Source of the DNA: a bacterium
GTDB lineage: Bacteria; Cyanobacteriota; Vampirovibrionia; Gastranaerophilales; Gastranaerophilaceae
Length of the DNA: 64,000 nucleotides
Direction of reading: 5' to 3'
Assembly (NCBI GenBank): GCA_017652265.1
Contig: JAGCBH010000039.1
Location: forward strand, 1-64,000
In this document: in pieces, positions 15,586 to 24,866 of the stretch
How the letters are laid out: the number at the start of each line of letters is the position of its first letter
Numbering within the stretch: the stretch's first letter is position 1
Translations under genes and position numbers: made by a program
Notes under the pieces: model-generated
What the model was told of the DNA's origin: nothing
What the model saw: the letters and a program-made list of their open reading frames with translations, nothing else
Database searches by the model: none

Positions 15586-16617
15586 ATGTCTAATTTTAAA
15601 ACCCAAATGACCAAAATTCATTACAATAAAGCCGGAAAAGTAAATCCGATTTTGATGAGTTTTTTGAATTTTTGTTCATTGTTTTATAATGCCGTTACAT
15701 CAGTAAGAAATTTTTTATACGATAAATTGATTTTAAAAATTTCCTGTGTTAACGCAAGAGTAATATCGGTCGGGAACCTGACAACAGGAGGAGTAGGAAA
15801 AACTCCTGTTGTAGCGGAAATTGCAGACCATTTTGCAAATAAATACGGAGAAGTTGTCTGCATATTAAGCAGAGGGTACGGCGGAAATCTTGATAATAAA
15901 AAAATCCACGTAATCAAAGATTTAAACGGGATACATTATAGTGCAATTGAAGCCGGTGATGAGCCGTTTTGGTTAAGTAAAAATACCCATCCGGAAGTAA
16001 TTGTTATAACCTGTGCAGACAGAGTTAAAGGGGCTGAGTTTGCAGTAAATAATTATCACGCAACAAAAATTATTTTAGATGACGGATTTCAGCACAGAAG
16101 ATTATACCGGGATACAGATGTTATCCTCATTGACAGCGAGAAAAGATTTGGGAACAACAAACTTCTGCCGTCAGGGCCTCTGAGAGAAAATTTATCCGGG
16201 CTGAACCGCGCCGACATTATTTATGTAGTGAGCAAAAATACTGATCACACAGAAGCTCAAAAGTATGCTGATTACTTAAAAAAAACTTATAAAAAGGATG
16301 TAAGACTCTGCAAAATTGAACCCGATGAGATATACAATATAAAAACAGGCGAAGAACTTGATAAAATTAAGCCTGTTAGTGCATTATGCGCCATCGGACA
16401 ACCGGAACAATTTGTTAAATTTTTAGAGGGATTATCGTTAAAAGATAAGATTTTATTTGATGACCATCACATATACACAAAAGAAGAACTTTCAAAAATT
16501 GACGGAAACGTAGTAACCACAGAAAAAGATGCGGTAAAGCTTAAAGATTTTAATCTTGATAATATATATGCGCTTAAACTGAAAGTATCAATTGACATTA
16601 ATCACCTACTAAAATAG
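15586..16617 (+). CDS. lpxK: Tetraacyldisaccharide 4'-kinase (lipid A kinase)
   Basis: The 343-residue protein carries the LpxK Walker A GNLTTGGVGKTP (residues 63-74) after an N-terminal membrane-associating helix, and ILDDGFQHRRLYRDTDVILID, the hallmark downstream motif with DDGFQH. LpxK transfers phosphate from ATP to the lipid A precursor at the inner membrane. Its presence argues for an outer membrane with lipid A. It lies between mlaD-like and uvrB with 9-bp gaps on each side, forming an operon. AGAGG precedes the ATG. Confidence 0.93.
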   Translation: MSNFKTQMTKIHYNKAGKVNPILMSFLNFCSLFYNAVTSVRNFLYDKLILKISCVNARVISVGNLTTGGVGKTPVVAEIADHFANKYGEVVCILSRGYGGNLDNKKIHVIKDLNGIHYSAIEAGDEPFWLSKNTHPEVIVITCADRVKGAEFAVNNYHATKIILDDGFQHRRLYRDTDVILIDSEKRFGNNKLLPSGPLRENLSGLNRADIIYVVSKNTDHTEAQKYADYLKKTYKKDVRLCKIEPDEIYNIKTGEELDKIKPVSALCAIGQPEQFVKFLEGLSLKDKILFDDHHIYTKEELSKIDGNVVTTEKDAVKLKDFNLDNIYALKLKVSIDINHLLK

Positions 16618-16626
16618 CATAATCAC

Positions 16627-18618
16627 ATGGATAAAAAGTTTAAAATATGTTCTAAATATTCTCCCGCAGGTGACCAGCCCAAAGCCATAAATCAGCTGGT
16701 CAAGGGTGTTGATGAGGGTATGGATGCCCAAACTTTATTAGGTATAACGGGCTCAGGCAAAACATTCACAATTGCAAATGTTATTGAACAAATCCAAAAG
16801 CCTACGCTCATCATCGCCCACAACAAAACGCTAGCTGCTCAGTTATACAATGAATTTAAAGAACTTTTTCCCGATAACGCCGTTGAATACTTTATAAGCT
16901 ACTACGATTATTATCAGCCTGAAGCATACATTCCGAGAACAGATACCTATATAGAAAAAACAGCATCAATAAATGACGACATTGACCGTCTGCGCCATAA
17001 TACGACACGCAGCTTATACGAACGCAAAGACGTCATAATAATCGCATCTGTCAGCTGTATTTACGGTCTTGGTCTGCCTGAAAACTATTTTAAAGGAACA
17101 ATAGAAATAAAAACTGGCGAAACTCTTGAAAGGGATGATTTAATAAAACATCTGGTTTCCGTTCAATATACAAGAAACGATTTGGTATTAGAGCGCTCAA
17201 CTTTCCGGGCAAAAGGGGATGTCGTTGAAATCATGCCTGCTTATGAAAAAATTATTACCCGAATTCAGTTTTTCGGTGATGAAGTTGAAAAAATCGTAAG
17301 AATTGATAATGTTACGGGCGAAATTTTGGAAATCCCCGAAAAAACAGTTATTTATCCTGCCGTTCATTATATTTCAGATGACGAAGATGTTGATGAAACA
17401 ATAAAATTAATTCGTCAGGAATTAAAAGACAGGCTTGTTGTATTAAACAACCAAAATAAACTCATTGAAGCGCAAAGGCTGGAGCAACGGGTTAAATACG
17501 ATATAGAAATGATAAAAGAGATGGGGTATTGTTCAGGGATTGAAAATTATTCAAGAATTATTGAGCGCAGACCTGTAGGCTCTGCTCCGGCAACTCTGTT
17601 AGATTATTTCAGGAGCGATTTTCTGACAGTAATTGACGAAAGCCACGTAACTTTACCTCAATTAAAAGGGATGTCCCACGGTGATGCTGCAAGAAAAGAT
17701 GTCTTAATTGACTATGGTTTCAGGCTTCCGTGTGCCAAAGATAACAGACCTTTAACAGAAAAAGAATTTTTTTCAAAAGTCGGACAAAAAATATACATAT
17801 CCGCAACACCGGGAGAATTTGAAAAAGAAACATCCTCACAACTGGTTGAACAAATCATCAGACCTACAGGACTCGTTGATCCTAAAATCTCTGTCCGCCC
17901 GATTTCCACTCAAATTGATGATTTGAAGCGTGAAATAGAAAAACGTGCACAAAAAGATGAAAGAGTTCTTATTACAACACTCACAAAACGCATGGCTGAA
18001 GATTTGACTGATTATTTTCTTCAGGAAGGTGTGAAAGTAAGATATTTACATAGCGAAATCAAATCAATTGAACGGGTAGAAATATTGAGAGATTTACGGC
18101 TTGGTGAATTTGATGTTTTAATAGGTGTAAATTTACTCAGAGAAGGACTTGATATTCCTGAGGTTTCACTTGTTGCAATAATGGATGCAGATAAGGAAGG
18201 ATTTTTAAGATCTGAAACAAGCCTTATACAAACAATAGGCCGTGCTGCCCGTAACTCTTGCGGGGAAGTTATTATGTATGCCGACAGAATGACAGATTCT
18301 ATGAAAGCGGCAATTGATGAAACGGAACGCAGACGTGAAATTCAGCTGGCTCACAACAAAAAATACGGAATTATACCGCAAACCATCAAAAAGCCTGTTG
18401 AAAATAATCTTTTATCGCTTGTTGCAAGCTACAGAGATTTTGAAGATGTTGTTGCAGAAGAAATGGTTGATTTGGGTATAACCGATACCAAAGATTTACC
18501 AAAACTCATTGACAAACTTGAAAAAGATATGCACAAAGCCGCAAAAATTCTTGACTTTGAACGTGCGGCCGATATAAGAGATAAATTAAAAAAATTAAGA
18601 GAGATGGTCAAAAAATAG
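16627..18618 (+). CDS. uvrB: UvrABC system protein B
   Basis: The 663-residue helicase-like protein is full length. It shows Walker [12 protein letters not shown] (G39-T48), the beta-hairpin region [13 protein letters not shown] (91-103), VIDESHV as Walker B, and the C-terminal UVR motif ([22 protein letters not shown]) that binds UvrC. UvrB verifies DNA lesions delivered by UvrA and loads UvrC in nucleotide excision repair. It is the last gene of the mlaD-like/lpxK/uvrB run. No good ribosome binding site is seen, so translation may depend on the preceding gene. Confidence 0.97.
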   Translation: MDKKFKICSKYSPAGDQPKAINQLVKGVDEGMDAQTLLGITGSGKTFTIANVIEQIQKPTLIIAHNKTLAAQLYNEFKELFPDNAVEYFISYYDYYQPEAYIPRTDTYIEKTASINDDIDRLRHNTTRSLYERKDVIIIASVSCIYGLGLPENYFKGTIEIKTGETLERDDLIKHLVSVQYTRNDLVLERSTFRAKGDVVEIMPAYEKIITRIQFFGDEVEKIVRIDNVTGEILEIPEKTVIYPAVHYISDDEDVDETIKLIRQELKDRLVVLNNQNKLIEAQRLEQRVKYDIEMIKEMGYCSGIENYSRIIERRPVGSAPATLLDYFRSDFLTVIDESHVTLPQLKGMSHGDAARKDVLIDYGFRLPCAKDNRPLTEKEFFSKVGQKIYISATPGEFEKETSSQLVEQIIRPTGLVDPKISVRPISTQIDDLKREIEKRAQKDERVLITTLTKRMAEDLTDYFLQEGVKVRYLHSEIKSIERVEILRDLRLGEFDVLIGVNLLREGLDIPEVSLVAIMDADKEGFLRSETSLIQTIGRAARNSCGEVIMYADRMTDSMKAAIDETERRREIQLAHNKKYGIIPQTIKKPVENNLLSLVASYRDFEDVVAEEMVDLGITDTKDLPKLIDKLEKDMHKAAKILDFERAADIRDKLKKLREMVKK

Positions 18619-18656
18619 AATTTATGATATAATTTGCACATAAGGAGAGTTTAGTT

Positions 18657-19277
18657 ATGGATAAAGAAACATATTTAAAAATAATGAGTTATGTACCTAC
18701 TGTTATAGAGGCATCCAGCAGAGGAGAACGCTCATTTGATATTTTTTCAAGATTATTGAGAGAAAGAATTATATTTTTAGGCTCTCCGATAGATGATGAT
18801 GTAGCAAATTCAATCGTTGCTCAGTTATTGCTTTTAGACAGCGAAAATTCAGAAAAAGATATTATGTTGTACATAAACAGTCCCGGTGGCGTTATAACGG
18901 CAGGCTTGGCAATTTATGACACAATGAACCTTATAAAATCAGACGTAAGCACAATTTGTATCGGTGAGGCCGCTTCTATGGGTGCATTTTTGTTGTCAGC
19001 AGGTACAAAAGGGAAAAGAATGTCCCTGCCGGGTTCAAGAATAATGATTCACCAACCTTTGGGAGGCGCGAAAGGGCAGGCAACCGATATTGAGATTGAA
19101 GCCAAAGAAATCTTGCGTATGAAAGATATGCTTAATAAAATTTTGGCGGAAAATTGTTCACAACCTATTGAAAAAATTAAAAAAGATACGGAACGTGATC
19201 ACTATATGTCAGCACAGGAAGCTCTTGAATACGGCTTGATTGATAAAGTCGTTACCAAAGGTATTGAAACAAAATAA
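18657..19277 (+). CDS. clpP: ATP-dependent Clp protease proteolytic subunit
   Basis: The 206-residue protein has all three catalytic residues in their normal context: Ser107 in GEAASMGAF, His132 in MIHQPLGGA and Asp177 in [10 protein letters not shown]. It forms the barrel of the Clp protease with ClpX or ClpA/C. No Clp ATPase gene is adjacent. AAGGAGAG gives a strong ribosome binding site. TATAAT at 18628-18633 offers a possible own promoter. It is convergent with the alcohol dehydrogenase gene, with 1 bp between the stops. Confidence 0.95.
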   Translation: MDKETYLKIMSYVPTVIEASSRGERSFDIFSRLLRERIIFLGSPIDDDVANSIVAQLLLLDSENSEKDIMLYINSPGGVITAGLAIYDTMNLIKSDVSTICIGEAASMGAFLLSAGTKGKRMSLPGSRIMIHQPLGGAKGQATDIEIEAKEILRMKDMLNKILAENCSQPIEKIKKDTERDHYMSAQEALEYGLIDKVVTKGIETK

Positions 19278-19278
19278 T

Positions 19279-20316
19279 TTAGCCCCAAGGTTTAACAAGG
19301 TATTTTATTGCGTTTCCCTGAATGTGTTGTTTAAGGGCAGTCTCAACGTCTTCTAATCCTATTGTACCAGTTATCAGCTGTTCAACATCAATATTGCCTG
19401 AAGCAATTAAAGACAACGACTGCCTGAAGTGCTTTGGCATATAATGAAAAACACTCATCATTTTTATATCGCCATAATGCATTTTTGAAGTATCAAAAGA
19501 AACTTTTGTCCCTCCGCCGCAGCCTCCAAAAAAGTGAACTGTTCCGCCTTTTCTGACGGTATCGAATGCTGTTTCCCACATTTGAGGCAAACCGATGCAC
19601 TCTATCATAACATCCAGCCCTAACGGCGCTGATGCAGCTTTTTTTAAACTTTCAACCAGATTATCGGTTTTTGTCATATCAATAACATCATCAACTTGGG
19701 CAAAATCTATTGCCTTTTGGAGTTTTACAGGGTTTCTTGCAGCTGCATAAACTTTTGCTCCTTTCAATTTTGCCAGCTTTGCAAACATAAGCCCAATAGG
19801 GCCTAAGCCAAGAATACCGACAGTATCACCGGCTTTGATTCCGGTTCTTTCTACGCCATGGACAACATTGGCAAGAGGTTCCGTAAATGCCGCTTTATCA
19901 AAACTAAGATTTTCCGGCAGCAAAAGAGTATTTTTTTCAACAATTCTTTTCGGAACAATTATATATTGAGCGTAAGCCCCGTTTAATAAATCCAGATTTT
20001 CGCACAAATTAAACTGTTCTTTATCACAATAAAAACATTTTCCGCAAGGCGCCGAATTAGCCGCAACAACTCTGTCGCCGACTTTGAATTTTTCAACACC
20101 TGCACCTGTTTTTTCAACAACCCCTGAAAATTCGTGACCGAAACCTGACGGGAATTTTTTAATTAAAACGGGGTGCCCTCTCCTGTATGTTTTTACATCA
20201 GTACCACAGGTCAGAGCAGACATAACTTTAACCAGAATTTCACCTTCGCCAACCTCAGGTATCGGCACTTCTTCGCATTTTATATTCTCAGGTGCGTAAA
20301 ACATTACTGCTTTCAT
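19279..20316 (-). CDS. Zinc-dependent medium-chain alcohol dehydrogenase
   Basis: The 345-residue protein fits the MDR family: catalytic zinc site CGTD..GHEFSG, four structural-zinc cysteines in APCGKCFYCDKEQFNLC, and the NAD(P) fold GILGLGPIG. Overall it looks like the threonine/sorbitol/butanediol dehydrogenase group acting on a polyol or amino alcohol, but substrate cannot be read from sequence. It is a single gene, convergent with clpP. No clear ribosome binding site is found. Confidence 0.88.
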   Translation of the reverse strand: MKAVMFYAPENIKCEEVPIPEVGEGEILVKVMSALTCGTDVKTYRRGHPVLIKKFPSGFGHEFSGVVEKTGAGVEKFKVGDRVVAANSAPCGKCFYCDKEQFNLCENLDLLNGAYAQYIIVPKRIVEKNTLLLPENLSFDKAAFTEPLANVVHGVERTGIKAGDTVGILGLGPIGLMFAKLAKLKGAKVYAAARNPVKLQKAIDFAQVDDVIDMTKTDNLVESLKKAASAPLGLDVMIECIGLPQMWETAFDTVRKGGTVHFFGGCGGGTKVSFDTSKMHYGDIKMMSVFHYMPKHFRQSLSLIASGNIDVEQLITGTIGLEDVETALKQHIQGNAIKYLVKPWG

Positions 20317-20472
20317 AGCATTGATTTTAACATAAAAAATAAAATTATATTATTAATTTAACTGCAAATCTTATTTGTAAAATTTATGATTTTAATATTG
20401 CCATTTTTGTTTTCATTTTAAGGATTAAAAATTTTACCCAATGATTTTAAAAATATAGTAAAGGAGATTTTT

Positions 20473-21141
20473 ATGGAAACTAAAACGATAAACATACTGC
20501 TTGTTGAAGATCAGAAACTTATGAGAATAGGTTTAAAATCTCTTTTAAGTGAGCAGAAAAGCATTGACACAATTTACGAAGCGACAACCGCAAAAGAAGC
20601 AATTGAAAAATATCGTCTTCAAAAACCTGATGTTATATTAATGGACATCGGATTACCTGATATTTCCGGTATTGAAGCCTCAAAACGCCTTATTGAGCAG
20701 GACAGAAATTGTAAAATAATTATTCTGACATCTCACCTAACGGAAGAAGAGGTATTTTCTTCGCTTCACGCAGGCGCAAGAGCGTACGTAATGAAAGAAA
20801 TCAACACCGATACTCTTGCAATGATTATAAAGACAGTAAACGATGGCGCAATGTGGCTTGATCCGAAAATCGTACCGATTATAAGAGATAAAAATAACGG
20901 GATAATTCCTGCACGAAAAATGTCCAGGGCTTCCTTCAGGGCGGAACACTCTAACTTAACCCAAAGGGAATACGAAGTTTTAAAACTTGTTGTTGACGGT
21001 AAATCTAATCAGCAAATCGCGGATGAACTCACGATTTCAGAGCACACCGCAAAAGCTCACGTTTGCAACATTATTCAAAAACTTGTCGTGGATGACCGCA
21101 CCCAAGCCGCCGTAAAAGCCTTAAAAGAAGGGCTGGTTTAA
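20473..21141 (+). CDS. NarL/FixJ-type response regulator
   Basis: The 222-residue protein has a receiver domain with the phospho-acceptor Asp in VILMDIGLP, conserved Thr in IILTSH and Lys in VMKEI. A LuxR-type helix-turn-helix follows (LTQREYEVLKLVVDGKSNQQIADELTISEHTAKAHV). No kinase gene is adjacent. AAAGGAG precedes the ATG by 7 nt. The stop overlaps the end of the convergent signal peptidase gene by 4 bp. It differs from the second regulator at 43937-44635, so the two are not a recent duplication. Confidence 0.93.
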   Translation: METKTINILLVEDQKLMRIGLKSLLSEQKSIDTIYEATTAKEAIEKYRLQKPDVILMDIGLPDISGIEASKRLIEQDRNCKIIILTSHLTEEEVFSSLHAGARAYVMKEINTDTLAMIIKTVNDGAMWLDPKIVPIIRDKNNGIIPARKMSRASFRAEHSNLTQREYEVLKLVVDGKSNQQIADELTISEHTAKAHVCNIIQKLVVDDRTQAAVKALKEGLV

Positions 21142-22058
21142 TATTTCGGTCTTACGAACGGTTTAATCCTTGTTACAGGCCAGAAACGAAATACAGCTTT
21201 ACCTATAAACATATCCTCATCAACCGTTCCCCAAAAACGCCCATCCCATGAACCATCTCTGTTATCACCAAGCATCAGGTATTCATGTTCGGGAATTGTA
21301 AAAGGTCCGCAATTGATTTCAATTCTTTCGCATGGCGTATAATCCAAATTGCTCTTTATATAAGGTTCTTCCAATGGTTTATTATTTATATAAACGGAAT
21401 AAGTACCGTCTGAAGCTTTTTTAATTTCAAACTTTTCACCAGGCAAGCCTATAACACGTTTTATAAAGGCTACATCTTTGCAGAAAAATCCCGTTAAACG
21501 TTTAAAAACAAGCACCGGAGTATATTCAAGTTCTGTAAATGGCGGATAAAATACCATTATATCACCACGCTGCGGAGTTGAATAAAAACGAGAAAATCTC
21601 TCTACAAATACCCTGTCTCCTTCTTTAATAGTCGGAATCATTGAACCTGAAGGAATCCATCGGACATCCACTATAAAAAATCGGATAATAATTACACCTA
21701 CAATGACAAAAACTACCGTACTAAACGTCTCATAGATAAAGTTTTTAAACCCAAGCGCACGCTCAATAAACAAATCTTTTGTCAGCGGTCTTGTAATATC
21801 TTTAAAAAAGTTTTTTATATCGTCAATTATTGAGCTGTCATCTTCATTTTCAGTAGTAGTTTCCTCTTTTTTATCAGCACATTTGCCCGAAAATTTACCA
21901 ATAAATCCGCGGAAATCATTTTTCATATTTTCAACAGAATTTATAAATGGCTGCTTGGAAAATGAATATTTCAAATCATCAATAATTGATTTTTTTATAA
22001 CATCCATTGCTTCTGCGAATTCTGATTTTGTCATCTGTATAAATTTTTGTTTAGTCAT
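21138..22058 (-). CDS. lepB: Signal peptidase I with long N-terminal extension
   Basis: Type I leader peptidase removes signal peptides on the outer face of the inner membrane. Catalytic Ser is in WIPSGSMIPTI and Lys in VAFIKRVIGLPGE; the last conserved box is MLGDNRDGSWDGRFWG. A single membrane segment precedes the Ser. About 95 charged residues before it, with an acidic patch KKEETTTENEDDSS, are unusual for this family. The start at 22058 is chosen because its ATGACTAA overlaps the stop of the prenyl synthase gene and GGAG lies upstream; an earlier in-frame Met would extend further into that gene. Confidence 0.93.
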   Translation of the reverse strand: MTKQKFIQMTKSEFAEAMDVIKKSIIDDLKYSFSKQPFINSVENMKNDFRGFIGKFSGKCADKKEETTTENEDDSSIIDDIKNFFKDITRPLTKDLFIERALGFKNFIYETFSTVVFVIVGVIIIRFFIVDVRWIPSGSMIPTIKEGDRVFVERFSRFYSTPQRGDIMVFYPPFTELEYTPVLVFKRLTGFFCKDVAFIKRVIGLPGEKFEIKKASDGTYSVYINNKPLEEPYIKSNLDYTPCERIEINCGPFTIPEHEYLMLGDNRDGSWDGRFWGTVDEDMFIGKAVFRFWPVTRIKPFVRPKY

Positions 22059-22893
22059 TTTCGTATAACTCCAAAATATTAAATAGCGCCTGCCTATATT
22101 CATTTTGCGGGCATTTTTGCAAAATTTCCCTGCATATATTGATATAATTATTAATCAAAAGTTTTGTTTTGTGAATACCGTCAGCACTCACATCTACACT
22201 CCCCGAAAAAATTACGGGAGCCGTATAAATACCGTTATTTATATCTGAATTATCCCCTGAAAGATTTTCCAAATCATTTTTTATCTGAAATGCGGTACCA
22301 AAATTAAGTCCGAAATCTCCCCACAACATGGCATTTTCGCCAGCCAATATCGCAGAACTTTTTAAACCGGTTTCAAACAATTTTGCGGTTTTATTTATCG
22401 TCTTTTCAATATAACTTTCTAATGCAGGAATTTTGGATCTCTCAAAATACTGATTAATTTCTCCATAAGCCATATGCGAAAATGTTTCTACAAATTCTTT
22501 AAGTATTTCGCTATTTTCGGTTTTGAGCAATTTCTTAAACGCAAGACTCAAAATATAATCACCTGTCATTACGGCAGTTTTCGTATCAAATTTAACCTCA
22601 AAAGTTTCTGATTTACGGCGAATTTTGGACATATCAATAATATCATCATGAATTAATGAAGCATTATGCGCCAATTCAACGGCGGCCTGAAGATTAATCT
22701 GCGAAGAATTAATCTCACAGCCAAACATTTTAAGGAACAAAAATGCCAGCACGGAACGGATTTTTTTACCCGAAGAAAACAAAAAATTATTCAAATCTTC
22801 CGTAGGATAAAAAACATCCTCAGATATAATTTTATCAACCCCAATAAGTTCACTGTCCACAACAGAAACTATTTCTTTATAATTTTTTTCCAT
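22051..22893 (-). CDS. Polyprenyl diphosphate synthase
   Basis: The 280-residue protein has the first Asp-rich motif DDIID in ASLIHDDIIDMSKIRR and a second, reduced motif NDLENLSGD in FQIKNDLENL, as in some long-chain trans-prenyltransferases. It extends prenyl chains for quinones or carriers. There is no Shine-Dalgarno sequence. TATAAT at 22900-22905 lies exactly 6 nt before the ATG, so the transcript may start at the start codon. lepB follows with overlapping codons. Confidence 0.87.
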   Translation of the reverse strand: MEKNYKEIVSVVDSELIGVDKIISEDVFYPTEDLNNFLFSSGKKIRSVLAFLFLKMFGCEINSSQINLQAAVELAHNASLIHDDIIDMSKIRRKSETFEVKFDTKTAVMTGDYILSLAFKKLLKTENSEILKEFVETFSHMAYGEINQYFERSKIPALESYIEKTINKTAKLFETGLKSSAILAGENAMLWGDFGLNFGTAFQIKNDLENLSGDNSDINNGIYTAPVIFSGSVDVSADGIHKTKLLINNYINICREILQKCPQNEYRQALFNILELYEND

Positions 22894-22915
22894 ACAGAAA
22901 TTATATCACTAATAT

Positions 22916-23452
22916 TTAGTACTTAAGCATAGAAACGATTCTATCGCCATCCAGCCTTTTTCTGCCGTTTAATTCTGTCAACTCTATTAAAAATGCAACG
23001 CCAACAACATTTCCGCCAGCCTTTTTAACCAGTTTGCATGCAGCTTCCGCCGTTCCGCCGGTTGCAAGCAAATCATCCGCTATCAATACGTTTGCACCTT
23101 CAAAAATTGCATCTTTGTGAATTTCTATTGTATCCGTACCGTATTCCAGTTCGTAATCCTGGCTGTATGTAGGTGCCGGCAATTTATTAGGCTTTCTTAT
23201 CGGAATAAATCCGGCATTAAGTTTGTATGCCATCGGCATACCCACAATAAATCCCCTGCTTTCAATACCCGCTACATAATCTATTTTAACATCTTTAAAC
23301 TGCTCACAAAGATAATCAACCGTTATTTTCAGAGCTTCAGGTTCTTTTAAAACAGTTGTTATATCACGGAAAATAATACCTTTTTTAGGAAAATCATTTA
23401 CCGAGCGAACTTTTGATTTAACATAACCTATTTTGTCATTTGTACCAATCAT
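22916..23452 (-). CDS. apt: Adenine phosphoribosyltransferase
   Basis: The 178-residue enzyme salvages adenine to AMP using PRPP. The PRPP loop is VLIADDLLATGGTAEA and the N-terminal box is FPKKGIIFRDITTVLKEPEA; GIESRGFIVG and the KPNKLPAP loop are also present. It starts on the last base of the upstream glycosyltransferase gene, indicating one transcript. Length is normal for the family. Confidence 0.95.
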   Translation of the reverse strand: MIGTNDKIGYVKSKVRSVNDFPKKGIIFRDITTVLKEPEALKITVDYLCEQFKDVKIDYVAGIESRGFIVGMPMAYKLNAGFIPIRKPNKLPAPTYSQDYELEYGTDTIEIHKDAIFEGANVLIADDLLATGGTAEAACKLVKKAGGNVVGVAFLIELTELNGRKRLDGDRIVSMLKY

Positions 23453-24807
23453 TATACTTTCTCCAATTGTTTATTAATATTTGCTTCTTCCTCCTGAACA
23501 AGTCCGTGAGCCGTTTTACCCCACTTCATATCTTTTTTCAGGAATAAAATTTTAAAACTTATATATAGTACCAGCGGGAACCATATTAAAAAAAAGTACA
23601 CCGTAGTCTGAAACGATTGTACTAAGGCGCTGATTCTAGGAACATTGTCATATCGTCTGAGTGCATATCTTATTGAGAATAAAAAGCCTATACCAATTGC
23701 AGCACCGACTATCAATGACGAATACACAATATTAGGGGATGCATCTTTAACTATCCATTTGAACATTCTGATAAAGAATTCCAGTAAGAACCAACCCGGA
23801 ATTATAAATTGCAGAATGTAAATAGTCATATCTAGACTTGCCCTCAGAGACATTTCTTTGGATGTTAAAACATCAACAAAGTATTCAAGATATCTCCTGA
23901 TAGTACCTTCCAGCCAGCGTCTTCTCTGGCGGTATAAAGGAAGAATGTATGCAATACCTTCTTCATAAACAACAGTATCCATACTGAAACGTATATCCCA
24001 GCCTTTTATATGCAGACGGGTGGACATATCAAGGTCATCCGTTATTGTATAATTGTTCCATCCGCCAATATCTTCAAGCGCTTTGCGTTTTATTAGTTCG
24101 CCGTTTCCTCGTAATTCAACCGCTCCTTTAACGGAATCTCTGCTGATTTGTATCTGTGCGTCAAGAGTGTATTCATTATTCTGACAGCGTGTAAGAAGAT
24201 TATAATCCTTGTTTCTTATGATTTTTCTTGCCTGAACTGCACCTACATCCTCAGGCTCAAGTAACGGAACAAGTTTTTTCAGAAAATCATGTTCCACAGT
24301 TGCATCAGCATCAAAAACAAGTATCGCCTCACCTTTTGCAAATTGCATAGCATCATTCAAAACGGCCGACTTCCCGGGAAATGCATCTTTAGGGCGTATA
24401 AACGCTTTAAGATTATTGTATTCTTGTTCCAGATTTTTCATCACAACTGCAGTATTATCATCACTTCTGTCGTCAATAACAATAACTTCAAAATTCGGAT
24501 AGTCCATCTGTTCAATGTTAGCAACGGTATGTGATATAACATTTTCTTCGTTGTGAGCAGGTATCATAACAGTAACAAAGGGCTTATATGCTTCATTTAC
24601 TACATCAGGACGTTTTTTCAAAACACGTTTCTTGATCTTGTAAGCAAGGTTTGCCGTAAGAGCATACAAAAACAAACCTATGCAAATTAAAATCAAGCCC
24701 CAAAGGGTATTAATATAGCTCTGATAAACATATATCAGAATACTTAATCCCAAAATTATTATAAAAAGTAAAATTCTTTCTTTCATAAATCCGCTCTGGT
24801 CCGTCAT
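23452..24807 (-). CDS. Membrane family 2 glycosyltransferase (processive type)
   Basis: The 451-residue protein has two N-terminal membrane segments, a GT-A domain with VIDDRSDDN, FDADA, TDDLDMSTRL and QRRRWLEG (the QxxRW motif of processive beta-glycosyltransferases), then three to four C-terminal membrane segments. This layout matches poly-N-acetylglucosamine, cellulose or hyaluronan synthase relatives. The polymer is unknown. A TATAAT ends 2 nt before the first ATG, so translation may begin at Met8 (24786). The apt gene overlaps its end by 1 bp. Confidence 0.85.
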   Translation of the reverse strand: MTDQSGFMKERILLFIIILGLSILIYVYQSYINTLWGLILICIGLFLYALTANLAYKIKKRVLKKRPDVVNEAYKPFVTVMIPAHNEENVISHTVANIEQMDYPNFEVIVIDDRSDDNTAVVMKNLEQEYNNLKAFIRPKDAFPGKSAVLNDAMQFAKGEAILVFDADATVEHDFLKKLVPLLEPEDVGAVQARKIIRNKDYNLLTRCQNNEYTLDAQIQISRDSVKGAVELRGNGELIKRKALEDIGGWNNYTITDDLDMSTRLHIKGWDIRFSMDTVVYEEGIAYILPLYRQRRRWLEGTIRRYLEYFVDVLTSKEMSLRASLDMTIYILQFIIPGWFLLEFFIRMFKWIVKDASPNIVYSSLIVGAAIGIGFLFSIRYALRRYDNVPRISALVQSFQTTVYFFLIWFPLVLYISFKILFLKKDMKWGKTAHGLVQEEEANINKQLEKV

Positions 24808-24866
24808 CGATTATAACAAAAAAACAGACCTTATCACACTAAGAAATAAAAATTGTTACAAGAATA

